A program made the translations under genes and the position numbers. Shown here in pieces: positions 7,897 to 16,512 of a stretch of 64,000 nt of DNA. Every line of letters begins with the position of its first letter. The stretch's first letter is position 1. The stretch lies in assembly GCA_963850525.1 (NCBI GenBank), contig CAWKLQ010000008.1, positions 1,736,001 through 1,800,000 on the forward strand. Reading direction: 5' to 3'. The notes below the pieces were generated by a model. It was not told where the DNA came from, searched no databases, and saw only the letters and a list, made by a program, of their open reading frames with translations. Source of the DNA: JAEMQF01 sp963850525. GTDB lineage: Bacteria; Pseudomonadota; Gammaproteobacteria; Burkholderiales; Burkholderiaceae_C.

Positions 7897-8445
7897 ATGA
7901 ATATGGCACCGACAAGCTCCACGTTGATCCGCCCGAGCATCGATGCCGACATCGCAGCGATCACCGAAATCTACCGTTTCCATGTGTTGCACGGCACGGG
8001 CAGCTTCGAGATCGAGGCGCCCAGCGTTGCGCAAATGCGCCAGCGCCGCGCTGACGTGACGGCCAGCAGCCTGCCCTGGCTGGTGGCGGAGCGATCGGGC
8101 AGCGTCGTGGGTTACGCCTACGCAAGCCCCTTCCGCCCGCGACCTGCGTACCGCTTTTGCCTGGAAGATTCCGTGTATGTCGCGCACGACGCCCAGGGCC
8201 TGGGCCTGGGGCGAGCCTTGCTCGCCGAGTTGCTGGCGCGCTGCGAGGCGTTGGGCGCGCGCCAGATGCTCGCCGTGATCGGCGACTCGGGCAATGCCGG
8301 GTCGATCGCCTTGCACCGCAGGCTCGGCTTCGAGCCCGCCGGGCAAATTCGCGCGGCGGGCTGGAAGTTTGAAAAGTGGCTCGACGTCGTGATGCTGCAA
8401 AAAGCGCTGGGAAGGGGCGCGACGAGCGCGCCGACGCCGACATGA
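7897..8445 (+). CDS. GNAT N-acetyltransferase, phosphinothricin-acetyltransferase-like
   Basis: 182 residues with a GNAT fold. The N-terminus (IRPSIDADIAAITEIYRFHV) and the central GYAYASPFRPRPAYRF block match the Pat/Bar/MddA group, whose members acetylate phosphinothricin, methionine sulfoximine or sulfone. The acetyl-CoA loop is QGLGLGRALL (motif A). The substrate here is unknown. The start is ATG 7897, with a second in-frame ATG two codons on. Its stop overlaps the ATG of the following membrane protein gene (ATGA). Confidence 0.85.
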   Translation: MNMAPTSSTLIRPSIDADIAAITEIYRFHVLHGTGSFEIEAPSVAQMRQRRADVTASSLPWLVAERSGSVVGYAYASPFRPRPAYRFCLEDSVYVAHDAQGLGLGRALLAELLARCEALGARQMLAVIGDSGNAGSIALHRRLGFEPAGQIRAAGWKFEKWLDVVMLQKALGRGATSAPTPT

Positions 8446-8897
8446 CCGCGCTTCCCGAGCGCTACAAGTCCAAGACCCTGGCAAGCTGGCTCGCCTTGCT
8501 CGGCGGGACCCTGGGTCTGCATCGCTTTTACTTGCATGGCCTGCGCGACCCCTTGGGGTGGCTGCTGCCCTGGCCCACGTTATTGGGTGTTTACGGCGTG
8601 CTGCGCGCCCGAAGCCTCGGCCTGGACGATGCGCTGTCGTGGCTGCTGATCCCGTTGCTCGGGCTGATGCTTGCAGCGACCATGCTGAACGCCATCGTGA
8701 TCGGGCTGACACGCGACGACGCGTGGAACGCGCGCTTCAACGCCGGCGGGCGCGCGCACCGCAGCGGCTGGTTCACCGTGCTGGGCGTCGTGTTCGCGTT
8801 GGCCTTCGGTGCGGCGGCGTTGATGGCGACGCTCGCGTTCAGTGCCCAGCGCTACTTCGAGTACCAGGCGGACAGCGCGGCGGCGGCGCCGCGCTGA
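8442..8897 (+). CDS. TM2-domain-like small membrane protein
   Basis: 151 residues. The N-terminal GGTLGLHRFYLHG motif (about 20-32) is the TM2 signature of a short turn between two membrane helices; further hydrophobic stretches lie at about 58-85 and 110-135. Function unknown. The 4-bp overlap with the acetyltransferase gene suggests coupled translation. It converges tail to tail with the phosphate transporter (1 bp between stops). Confidence 0.75.
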   Translation: MTALPERYKSKTLASWLALLGGTLGLHRFYLHGLRDPLGWLLPWPTLLGVYGVLRARSLGLDDALSWLLIPLLGLMLAATMLNAIVIGLTRDDAWNARFNAGGRAHRSGWFTVLGVVFALAFGAAALMATLAFSAQRYFEYQADSAAAAPR

Positions 8898-8898
8898 G

Positions 8899-9912
8899 TC
8901 ACTTGAACAGGCCCAGGCTTATCCAGTAAAAAAGCCCCGCGACGAAGGCCGACGCGGGAATCGTGAAGATCCAGGCCCACACGATGTTCCCGGCAACGCC
9001 CCAGCGCACCGCCGAAGCGCGCCGCACCGACCCGACGCCGACGATCGCGCCGGTGATCGTGTGCGTCGTCGACACCGGAATTCCGAGACCCGTGGCGAGG
9101 AACAAGGTGATGGCGCCGCCGGTTTCAGCGCAGAAACCGCCCACCGGCTTGAGCTTCGTGATCTTCTGACCCATGGTTTTCACGATGCGCCAGCCGCCGA
9201 ACATCGTTCCCAGGCCGATGGCGATGTAGCACGCCCAGATCACCCAGCTCGGCGGCATCTTGTCGCTCGCCGAAACGTGGCCTGCAGAGATCAAGAGCAT
9301 CCAGACGATGCCGATCGTCTTTTGCGCATCGTTGCCGCCATGGCCCAGGCTGTACAGGCCGGCCGAGACCAGTTGCAGGCGCCGAAACCAGTTGTCCACA
9401 TAGAGCGGCGACGTGCGTCGGAACAAGTGCGCCACCGCAACCATCAGCAGCGACGCGAGCATGAAGCCCAGCACCGGCGAGACGAGGATGAAGACGACCG
9501 TCTTCCACACGCCTGCAGCGATCAGCGAACTCGCGCCGGCCTTGGCGATGACCGCGCCGACGATGCCCCCGATCAACGCGTGCGACGAACTCGACGGAAT
9601 GCCATACCACCACGTCACGACGTTCCAGAAGATCGCCCCGACGAGCGCGCCGAACACGACGTGGTGGTCGACGACGCCGGGAACGACGATGCCCTTGCCG
9701 ATCGTCGCCGCGACCTTCAACTCGAAGACGAAAATCGCCACCACGTTGAAGAACGCGGCGAACAGAATCGCCTGCTGCGGCTTGAGCACGCCGGTGGAGA
9801 CGACGGTGGCGATCGAGTTCGCCGCGTCATGAAACCCGTTCATGAAATCGAACCCCAGCGCGAGCACGACGAGCAGGGCGACCACCCAGAAGCCGATTTG
9901 GACCGAAGCCAT
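8899..9912 (-). CDS. pit: Inorganic phosphate transporter, PiT family
   Basis: 337-residue membrane permease that cotransports metal-phosphate or phosphate with protons into the cell. Both family repeats are visible: FDFMNGFHDAANSIAT near the N-terminus and SLGHGGNDAQKTIG in the middle, plus VSTTHTITGAIVGVG near the C-terminus. It follows a DUF47 gene by 12 bp, the usual arrangement for Pit systems, and needs no PstSCAB components. Confidence 0.93.
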   Translation of the reverse strand: MASVQIGFWVVALLVVLALGFDFMNGFHDAANSIATVVSTGVLKPQQAILFAAFFNVVAIFVFELKVAATIGKGIVVPGVVDHHVVFGALVGAIFWNVVTWWYGIPSSSSHALIGGIVGAVIAKAGASSLIAAGVWKTVVFILVSPVLGFMLASLLMVAVAHLFRRTSPLYVDNWFRRLQLVSAGLYSLGHGGNDAQKTIGIVWMLLISAGHVSASDKMPPSWVIWACYIAIGLGTMFGGWRIVKTMGQKITKLKPVGGFCAETGGAITLFLATGLGIPVSTTHTITGAIVGVGSVRRASAVRWGVAGNIVWAWIFTIPASAFVAGLFYWISLGLFK

Positions 9913-9924
9913 TGCGGCGCGGAA

Positions 9925-10572
9925 TCAGGAGTTCTCGAGGACCACGCCCTCGATCAGGTTCGCCACGTCTTCGCAGCGGTCGGAGATCGACTCGAGCAGT
10001 TCGTAAATCGTCTTCAGCTTGATCAGTTCGCGCACGTCGGTCTCTTCGCGAAACAGCTTGGACATCGCCGCGCGCATCACGCGGTCGGCGTCGCTTTCCA
10101 GCTTGTCGATCTCTTCGCAGGTCTTGATCGCGGCTTCGGCGACTTCGGTGCGGCTGATCTTGGGCAGCAGCGACACCGCGTGCTGAACTCGCTCGCAGCA
10201 CTTGGCGCTGATTTCGCCCAGGCGCAGCACTTCTTCGGTCAGCGCGCGCACGTCGTAGAGCGACATCGTTTCGGTCGCGTCCTGCAGCAGATCGACGATG
10301 TCGTCCATCGCATTGATGAGGCTGTGAATCTGCTCGCGGTCGATCGGCGTGATGAAGGTCTTGTGCAGCAGCCGGTTCACTTCGGCGGTGATGCGGTCGG
10401 CGGCACGCTCGGCGTTGACCACTTCGTCGGCGTACTTTTCGCGCAGCACCGGGTCCGCATAGTTATGGATCAACTCGATGAAGGCACGCGCGGCGTCGAC
10501 GATGTACGCGCCATGCTGATTGAACAATTCGAAGAAATTGCCTTCGCGCGGCAGCCATTTGCCAAACAGCAT
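9925..10572 (-). CDS. DUF47 (PhoU-like) partner of the Pit transporter
   Basis: 215 residues, predicted all-helical, with PhoU-like repeats. The N-terminus LFGKWLPREGNFFELFNQHG and the ADRIT..VNRLLHKTFITPIDREQIHSLINAMDDIVD core are typical of DUF47. Homologues are coded next to pit genes and are thought to regulate transport. AGGAGA precedes the ATG. It is the first gene of the pair; the 169-bp gap upstream holds the tandem hairpins behind folK. Confidence 0.9.
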   Translation of the reverse strand: MLFGKWLPREGNFFELFNQHGAYIVDAARAFIELIHNYADPVLREKYADEVVNAERAADRITAEVNRLLHKTFITPIDREQIHSLINAMDDIVDLLQDATETMSLYDVRALTEEVLRLGEISAKCCERVQHAVSLLPKISRTEVAEAAIKTCEEIDKLESDADRVMRAAMSKLFREETDVRELIKLKTIYELLESISDRCEDVANLIEGVVLENS

Positions 10573-10689
10573 GGGAGTCTCCTGTAACGTCGCGTTGGGC
10601 GGCTGGGGCAGCTGGCGCTGACACTTGGCGCGCGGGCCGCGGCGAGTGTACTGTCCGCGCTCACCGGTGCACCCTCGGCGCTTCGCGCG

Positions 10690-10726
10690 GTCCCGCCAAG
10701 CGGGACGGAGCGCTCCCTTCGGAGCG
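10690..10726 (-). terminator. Tandem hairpins after folK
   Basis: Two perfect hairpins: GTCCCGC/GCGGGAC (10690-10696 with 10700-10706) and CGCTCC/GGAGCG (10711-10716 with 10721-10726). They lie 16-52 bp after the folK stop. Neither is followed by a T-run, so pausing or rho-assisted termination is more likely than a classical intrinsic terminator. Confidence 0.45.
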
Positions 10727-10741
10727 GCCGGGCGGGAGCGC

Positions 10742-11257
10742 TCATACGTCGAGCCGTGCGACCGCCTGATCGGCGACCCGCGCGAGCAACGCCGCCAGCG
10801 CCCCGTGCCCGGGAATCACGAGGTCCGCTGCGATATCGTGCAATGGCTGGAGCACGAAGCCTCGCTCGTGCATGCGCGGGTGCGGAACGCTCAAGAGCGG
10901 CAAGGCGATCACCTGATCGCCATACAGCAACAGGTCCAGATCCAGGCTGCGCGGGGCGTTGCGAAAAGGTCGCACGCGCCCGTGCGCGCGCTCGATCGCG
11001 TGCAGATGCGACAGCAGCGCCAGCGGCGCCAGGCGCGTCGTCACGGCAACGACGGCGTTGACGTAGTCCGGCCCGCCAGCGTCAAGCGGCGCGCTGCGGT
11101 ACATCGGCGAGCGCGCCATGAGATCCGTCAACGGCAGCTGCCCGATCTGGACGCACGCGGCGTGCAGCGTCGCGACAGCGTCGCCCAGGTTGGCGCCCAG
11201 GCCGATGTAGGCGGCAACGGCTGCGCCCGAGTTCGGCTCAAGCGTCGAGCGCGGCAT
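10742..11257 (-). CDS. folK: 2-amino-4-hydroxy-6-hydroxymethyldihydropteridine pyrophosphokinase
   Basis: Transfers pyrophosphate from ATP to 6-hydroxymethyl-7,8-dihydropterin in folate synthesis. 171 residues. Conserved segments are AYIGLGANLGD, MYRSAPLD..GPDYVNAV, the RNAPRSLDLDLLLYGD catalytic region and VPHPRMHERGFVLQPL. It overlaps the preceding hydrolase gene by 20 bp. In related genomes folK usually follows pcnB directly. Confidence 0.96.
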   Translation of the reverse strand: MPRSTLEPNSGAAVAAYIGLGANLGDAVATLHAACVQIGQLPLTDLMARSPMYRSAPLDAGGPDYVNAVVAVTTRLAPLALLSHLHAIERAHGRVRPFRNAPRSLDLDLLLYGDQVIALPLLSVPHPRMHERGFVLQPLHDIAADLVIPGHGALAALLARVADQAVARLDV

Positions 11258-12425
11258 AGATCAGGTGCCGGAACAGTGCGCGATAGCGCAGCCGCTGAAC
11301 CGGCGCCTGGGTCATCAGCACCCCGAAGAGATCTTCAGCGGGGTCGACAAAGAACGACGTGCCCGCGATTCCGCCCCAGTAATAGAGGCCTTTCGAGCCG
11401 GGCATCGCCGCGACGCCGGCGTCGCGGCGAACCGCGAATCCGAGACCGAATCCGTGCCCGGCGGGCAACACGTCGCCCAGCACGGCGCGCTGCCCCAGGT
11501 GGTCTGCCGTCATGAACGCCAGGGTGGGACGCGAAAGCAATCGCGTCTGCCCCGCGCCGTGGCACAAGGCATGCAGAAAGCGCGCGTAGTCGGTCGCCGT
11601 GCTGACCAGGCCGCCGCCGCCGGACTCGAAGGCGTGCACCTGGCGCACGTCGAGCAGCTCGATTTTCATTCCTGTCTGCGGGCAGGTCTCGAAGGGCTCG
11701 GCGATGCGGTGCTGCTGCGCTGCCGGAACATGAAACCCGGTATCGACCATTCCCAGCGGCGCGAAGATGCGCGCGTGCAGAAAGGCGCCGAGCGTCTGGC
11801 CGCTGATGACTTCGACGACGCGGCCGAGCACGTCGGTGGCGTGGCTGTACGCCCACGCCGTGCCGGGTTGGGCGAGCAGGGGCAGGCGCGCGAGCTGTTC
11901 GCAAAACCGCGCGTTTGCGATCTCGGGTGCGCCCATGCGGCCCTCGGTGTACAACTGCTGGACCGGGCTCGTGCCGAGGAATCCGTACGTCAATCCCGCG
12001 GTATGGCGCAGCAGGTCCTGGATCGTGATCGGCGCGTTCGCCGGTTCGTATTCGAGCTGGCCGCCGATTTCGACGCCCACTTGCATTTGCGCGAATTCGG
12101 GAAGCCAGGTCGACACCGGCTCGTGCAGCAGCAAGCGCCCTTCTTCGGCGAGCATCAGCACCGCGACCGAGACGACCGGCTTGGTCATTGAATAGATGCG
12201 GAAGATCGAATCGCGCGCCATCGGCGCTGCGCCGAGCGGACTCAATTTCCCGCAGCTCTCGAAGTAGCCGATCCTGCCGCGCCGCGACACGAGCGCCACC
12301 ATGCCCGGCAACAGCCCGCTCGCGACCTCGCGCTGAAAGGCCTGCGTCAGCCCACTCAAGCGGGCCGGGTTCAGTCCGACTTCGGCGGGAGCGCCCGCCT
12401 GCGCCAACGCCTTGATCGCGCTCAT
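11238..12425 (-). CDS. Serine hydrolase of the class-C beta-lactamase / esterase family
   Basis: 395 residues. The nucleophile motif SxxK is SMTK in FRIYSMTKPV; the tyrosine motif is YSH (AWAYSHATDVLG); the C-terminal HGFGLGFAV and YYWGGIAGTSFFVDP blocks match EstB/DUF-like beta-lactamase-fold esterases. No signal peptide is evident, so a cytoplasmic esterase or peptidase-like role is more likely than antibiotic resistance. It is embedded between pcnB (ATGA overlap at its start) and folK (20-bp overlap at its end), so it is cotranslated with housekeeping genes. Confidence 0.88.
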   Translation of the reverse strand: MSAIKALAQAGAPAEVGLNPARLSGLTQAFQREVASGLLPGMVALVSRRGRIGYFESCGKLSPLGAAPMARDSIFRIYSMTKPVVSVAVLMLAEEGRLLLHEPVSTWLPEFAQMQVGVEIGGQLEYEPANAPITIQDLLRHTAGLTYGFLGTSPVQQLYTEGRMGAPEIANARFCEQLARLPLLAQPGTAWAYSHATDVLGRVVEVISGQTLGAFLHARIFAPLGMVDTGFHVPAAQQHRIAEPFETCPQTGMKIELLDVRQVHAFESGGGGLVSTATDYARFLHALCHGAGQTRLLSRPTLAFMTADHLGQRAVLGDVLPAGHGFGLGFAVRRDAGVAAMPGSKGLYYWGGIAGTSFFVDPAEDLFGVLMTQAPVQRLRYRALFRHLIYAALDA

Positions 12426-13951
12426 TCCGCCGGCACAGGTTCCGCACTGCCCGGCCCGGCGCGGCGGCGCCTGCGGCGGCGCTTGCGCGCGGGGTCGACG
12501 TCGGCTGCCGGCGCCGACGGGGCACGCGCCAGGGCGGGGGCCGGCTCATCGCGCGCCTGGCCGATCAGGCGCTCGCGCTCAATGGCACTCGCATTCGAGA
12601 ACTGCTCCCACCACAGCGGCAGCGCCGGGTCGACCTCGCCGACCTGGCCGCGCAGCCGCAAGAAGTCAAAGCCCGCGCGAAACCGCGGTTGTTCGACGAG
12701 TGTGTGCACGCCCTGGCCGGTGCGCCGACTGAAGCGCGGCTGCATCATCCAGACTTCGCGCATGTCGGCGGCCAGGCGTCCGCGGCCCGAGATGTCGCCG
12801 ATCTTCGCGTCGAAGACGGCGTCGATCGCTTGCTGCAAAGCGTTGAACGACGTTTCGCCGCCAGCCTCGATCTGCTTCCAGCGCTCGAGCACGTCGTGCC
12901 ACAGCATGCACGCGAGCATGAAACTGGGCGCCACCGGCTTGCCTTCGGCGATGCGCCGGTCGGTGTCGGCGAGTGCCAATTGCACGAATTTCTCGCGGCC
13001 GTCGTGGCGTTGCGCTTCATCGAGCACGACGTCGAGCACCGGGAACACGCCACGGTGCAAGCCTTGCCGGCGCAACTCTTCGATGCTGGCCAGCGCGTGC
13101 CCGGTCTGCAGCAGCTTGATCATTTCGTCGAAGGTGCGTGACGGCGGTACGTTGTCGAGCAACGCCGCCATCGCGTGAATCGGCGCGCGCGTCTTCGCCT
13201 CGATCTCGAAACCCAATTTGGCGGCGAAGCGGATCGCCCGAATGATGCGCACCGGGTCTTCGCGATAGCGCAGTGTCGGGTCGCCGATCATGCGCAGCAG
13301 CTTTTTCTTCGCGTCGGCGATGCCGCCGTGGTAGTCGACGACGATTTCGCGCAGCGGGTCGTAGTACATCGCGTTGACCGTGAAATCGCGGCGCGCCGCG
13401 TCTTCGACCTGCGGGCCCCAGACGTTGTCGCGCAGGACGCGACCTTCGGCATCGACGACGTGACCTGCGACCGGGCCGGGCTTGCGGCCGCCCGCGGCGA
13501 GCTCGGTCTTCGATGTCTTCTCGTTGCCGGCAAGCGTTTCCGCCGCGCCGGAGTCCACCTGCGCGCGAAACGTCGAGACTTCGATGACTTCGCTGAGGCC
13601 ATGGTCCTGCCGGCCGCGGCCGAACACGACGTGCACGATGCGAAAGCGCCGGCCGATGATGAACGCCCGCCGAAACAGCGACTTCACCTGCTCGGGGGTG
13701 GCGTTGGTCGCGACGTCAAAGTCCTTCGGGCGCAAGCCCAGGATCAAATCGCGCACCGCACCGCCGACGATGTAGGCCTCGTAGCCCCCGTCGACCAGCG
13801 TGCGCACCACTTTGGCGGCGCGCTCGTCGACGAGGGATGCGTCGATGCCGTGTTCGCTCTTGGGCACTTCGATGCGCCGTCCGTGCACGATGCGCGGCGC
13901 GCGCGCCGAGCGGGCCTTGTCGAACAACTTGTCGAGCAGCTTCTTGATCAT
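12422..13951 (-). CDS. pcnB: Poly(A) polymerase I
   Basis: Adds 3' poly(A) tails that mark RNAs for decay. 509 residues. The nucleotidyltransferase head has GGAVRD (63-68) and the DxD pair in RPKDFDVATN (D77, D79). The RRDFTVNAMYYDP and REDPVRIIRAIRFAAKL blocks separate poly(A) polymerase from most CCA enzymes. The C-terminus carries an arginine/lysine-rich tail (KRRRRRRRAG), probably for RNA binding. It follows the HAD gene by 7 bp and is coupled to the serine hydrolase. Confidence 0.95.
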   Translation of the reverse strand: MIKKLLDKLFDKARSARAPRIVHGRRIEVPKSEHGIDASLVDERAAKVVRTLVDGGYEAYIVGGAVRDLILGLRPKDFDVATNATPEQVKSLFRRAFIIGRRFRIVHVVFGRGRQDHGLSEVIEVSTFRAQVDSGAAETLAGNEKTSKTELAAGGRKPGPVAGHVVDAEGRVLRDNVWGPQVEDAARRDFTVNAMYYDPLREIVVDYHGGIADAKKKLLRMIGDPTLRYREDPVRIIRAIRFAAKLGFEIEAKTRAPIHAMAALLDNVPPSRTFDEMIKLLQTGHALASIEELRRQGLHRGVFPVLDVVLDEAQRHDGREKFVQLALADTDRRIAEGKPVAPSFMLACMLWHDVLERWKQIEAGGETSFNALQQAIDAVFDAKIGDISGRGRLAADMREVWMMQPRFSRRTGQGVHTLVEQPRFRAGFDFLRLRGQVGEVDPALPLWWEQFSNASAIERERLIGQARDEPAPALARAPSAPAADVDPARKRRRRRRRAGPGSAEPVPAE

Positions 13952-13958
13952 TCAGGAT

Positions 13959-14639
13959 TCATTCGAACAGCCTCAGGATGCGCCAGCCGCGCTCGCGTGC
14001 AAGCGCTTCCAGTGGTGCACTGGGATTGGTTGCCACCGGGTGCGTGGCCCGTTCCAACAGGGCCAAATCGTTCAGCGAATCGCTGTACACGCTGATCCTG
14101 CCGAAGTCCGGCCAATCGGCGCCCGCGTCGTGCAGCCATTGCTCGACCCGCCGCACCTTGCCTTCCCGGTAGCTCGGCTCGCCGACGATTCCCCCCGTGA
14201 TGGTACCGCCTGCGTCACGCTCCAGGCGCACCGCGATCAGCGCGTCGATCCCCAACGCGGCGGCAATCGGCGCCGTGATGAAGTCGTTCGTCGCCGTGAC
14301 CAGGGCGATCTTGTCGCCGTCGGCGCGGTGCTGGCGCACCAGATTCAGCGCGCTTTCGCGCAGGTTGGGCGCGATCACGTCACGCATGAAGCGCCTCTGC
14401 GCGTCCTGCGCCTGCGCGGGGCTGCGCGCGCGCAGCGGCGCGGTCGCGAACTCGATGTAGGCGTGGATGTCGAGCTGGCCCAACTTGTACTGCGCGTAAA
14501 ACTCGTCGTTGCGGCGGCGGAACGCGCCGGCGTCGACCCAGCCCAACGACACCATGAATTCGCCCCAGGCATGATCCGAGTCCAGCGGCAGCAGCGTATC
14601 GTCCAGATCGAACAGGCACAGCCCCGCGCCCGCGCTCAC
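13959..14639 (-). CDS. HAD-superfamily phosphatase, subfamily IB (SerB-like)
   Basis: 226 residues. Motif I is FDLDDTLL (D11, D13), motif II VTATND, and motif III/IV are a late lysine (YREGKVRRVE) and YSDSLNDLALLE. Subfamily IB contains phosphoserine phosphatases and other small-molecule phosphatases; the long cap FYAQYKLGQLDIHAYIEF matches the uncharacterised HAD-IB proteins found next to hda and pcnB. Substrate unknown. Its start overlaps the hda stop (ATGA). Confidence 0.88.
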   Translation of the reverse strand: MSAGAGLCLFDLDDTLLPLDSDHAWGEFMVSLGWVDAGAFRRRNDEFYAQYKLGQLDIHAYIEFATAPLRARSPAQAQDAQRRFMRDVIAPNLRESALNLVRQHRADGDKIALVTATNDFITAPIAAALGIDALIAVRLERDAGGTITGGIVGEPSYREGKVRRVEQWLHDAGADWPDFGRISVYSDSLNDLALLERATHPVATNPSAPLEALARERGWRILRLFE

Positions 14640-15307
14640 TGCGCCTCCCCTTGCGCGAGCATGCGCTTGAGCAAGGGCACGGTGACGCTGCGCTGCTGCG
14701 CCATTGAAAAATCGTCCAGACGCGCGAGCAAATCGAACAAGTTCTTCATGTCGCGTGCAAATCGCGTCAACAGATATTCCACGACCTCGTCGGTGAGCAG
14801 AATGCCGCGCCGGTCCGCTTCACGGCGCAGTTGGGCGCGCGCCTCCGGCTCTGACAGCGCCTGCACCGCCAATACATGGCCCCAGCCCAGGCGCGAGCGC
14901 AAGTCTTCGCGCAGCACCAAGTCCACCGGCGGCGCGCGCCCGGTGGCGACGATGGTTGCGCGCGCGTCGGCAGCCTGCACGAACAGCGAGAACGCCGAGT
15001 GCTGCTGATCGGGCGCGAGGCGGTCGCAGTCGTCGATGACGATGATTCCGCAGGGTTCACAGCCGCTCCACGGCGCGGCAATCTCGGGGCCGAAGCTCGC
15101 GCCGCGAACCCCCTCGGCGTGCATCTGCTCAACCACGGCCTGAGCCAGATGGGTCTTGCCGCTGCCCGTGGGGCCCCACAGATAGACCGGCGCTGCGCCC
15201 GGACGCAGCGCGCGCAGGTGCGCCAGCGTCGCGCCGTTGGCGCCGGGGGCGAAGTTGTCGAAGGTGCGCGCTGCGGCGGTGCCGATCGGCAGCGGGATTT
15301 GTTTCAT
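14636..15307 (-). CDS. hda: DnaA regulatory inactivator Hda
   Basis: AAA+ protein that, bound to the DNA-loaded sliding clamp, stimulates ATP hydrolysis on DnaA and prevents re-initiation. 223 residues. The N-terminus has a clamp-binding motif (QIPLPI, residues 3-8). Walker A is GPTGSGKT (45-52), Walker B IIVIDDCDRL, and the sensor-2 region is in the C-terminal FARDMKNLFDLLARLD block. It is downstream of an AI-2E-type permease (18 bp) and coupled to the HAD gene. Confidence 0.9.
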   Translation of the reverse strand: MKQIPLPIGTAAARTFDNFAPGANGATLAHLRALRPGAAPVYLWGPTGSGKTHLAQAVVEQMHAEGVRGASFGPEIAAPWSGCEPCGIIVIDDCDRLAPDQQHSAFSLFVQAADARATIVATGRAPPVDLVLREDLRSRLGWGHVLAVQALSEPEARAQLRREADRRGILLTDEVVEYLLTRFARDMKNLFDLLARLDDFSMAQQRSVTVPLLKRMLAQGEAQ

Positions 15308-15325
15308 CCGCGTCTCGGCCGCGGC

Positions 15326-16387
15326 TCACGCGCGGTACAGAGGGCTTTCCAGGTACGCCGCGCGCGCGCGGCGCACCGCCACGACGATCAAGGAACTCAG
15401 CGGCAGTGCGATCAAGACGCCGACGAAACCGAACAAGTGGCCAAACGCGAGCAGCGCAAAAATCACCATCAGCGGGTTCATGCCGATGCGCTCGCCCACC
15501 AGGCGCGGCGTGAGGAACAAGCCCTCGCCGATCTGGCCGATGCCATAGATCACGGCCACGGCGATCAGGCCGTAGGCGCCGCCGAACTGCAGCGCGCCCG
15601 CGGTCAGCGCGAGAATCAAGCCGACGCCGAAGCCCAGGTAGGGGATGAAGATCGCCAGACCCGTGAACACGCCCACCGGCAGCGCGAGGTCGAAGCCGGC
15701 CAACCCCAAGGCCGCGCTGTAGTACACCGCGAGGGTGGCCATGACGAGCAGTTGGCCACGCAGGTACTGGCCGAGCATCGAGTCGCACTCCCCCATGAAG
15801 CCCTCGATGCGCGCTCGCAAGCGCGGCGGAATCAGCGCCCGCGCCCGCGCCACCAGGCTTGGCCAGTCCATCAACAAGTAGAACAAACTGACCGGCACGA
15901 GAATCACGAGGCCGACGATGGCCAGCAGGATGCTCCCGCCGATGCGCGCCGAACTGAGCAAGGTGCCGAGCCAGTCTTCGACATTCGCATTCAAGTACTT
16001 CAGGACGAAAGCCTTGATGCTTGCCACGTCCAGGCCGGCGGGAATCCCGAGTTGCGTCAACCAGGGCGTCAATGCCTGATTCAGGCGCTCGGCGAGCTGC
16101 GGGATTTGCTCGCGCAGCAGCGGCAGCTCCTTGGAGATGATCGGCACGATCAGCAGCACCAGGGCCGCCAAGGCAGCGATCGCGGTCGCCTCGACGATCG
16201 CCACGGCGAGCACGCGCGGCACGCGCCGCGCCGCGAGCCACTCCACGGCGGGGTGCAGCGCGTAGGCGAGCACGGCGGCGACGAGAAACGGGGTCAGCAC
16301 CGGCGCGAGCAGCGTCACGCCGAGAACGACGAGCAGGCCGAGCCCGAGCCACGCAAGCGTTTGACGTTGTGCCGGGCTGAAAGTCAT
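15326..16387 (-). CDS. AI-2E family (PerM/YdgG-like) membrane protein
   Basis: 353 residues with about seven to eight membrane helices: an N-terminal pair (about 12-45), one near 62-85, and a cluster from 150 to 335. The central PPRLRARIEGFMGECDSMLGQYLRGQLLV and GFDLALPVGVFTGLAIFIPYLG blocks are typical of the family. Members are assigned variously as AI-2 exporters or Na+/H+ antiporters; the function here is open. First gene of the hda-pcnB-folK leftward run. Confidence 0.88.
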   Translation of the reverse strand: MTFSPAQRQTLAWLGLGLLVVLGVTLLAPVLTPFLVAAVLAYALHPAVEWLAARRVPRVLAVAIVEATAIAALAALVLLIVPIISKELPLLREQIPQLAERLNQALTPWLTQLGIPAGLDVASIKAFVLKYLNANVEDWLGTLLSSARIGGSILLAIVGLVILVPVSLFYLLMDWPSLVARARALIPPRLRARIEGFMGECDSMLGQYLRGQLLVMATLAVYYSAALGLAGFDLALPVGVFTGLAIFIPYLGFGVGLILALTAGALQFGGAYGLIAVAVIYGIGQIGEGLFLTPRLVGERIGMNPLMVIFALLAFGHLFGFVGVLIALPLSSLIVVAVRRARAAYLESPLYRA

Positions 16388-16457
16388 GTGCGGTGAATTC
16401 TACGGGGCTGAGCCCGCGCCGAGCGAGCGCCTGCGCGCTCGCGAGTGGCTGGCCAGC

Positions 16458-16483
16458 GCCATTCGGCTTGCAAGCCGAATGGC
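16458..16483. repeat. 26-bp perfect palindrome between chpA and the AI-2E gene
   Basis: Two 13-bp arms (16458-16470 and 16471-16483) are exact reverse complements with no spacer, starting GCCATTCGG. It lies 30 bp after the chpA stop and 70 bp before the permease start, both leftward. It may be a transcription stop for the long pil operon (no T-run) or an operator of the downstream gene. The remaining bases of the 125-bp gap show nothing else clear. Confidence 0.7.
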
Positions 16484-16512
16484 CGGCCGGGCTGGCGCGG
16501 CCCTGAGGGCGC

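Noticed and set aside
11238..12425. Antibiotic-resistance beta-lactamase
   Set aside because: The SxxK and YxH motifs fit the esterase branch, no signal peptide is seen, and the gene is embedded in a folate/RNA housekeeping run.
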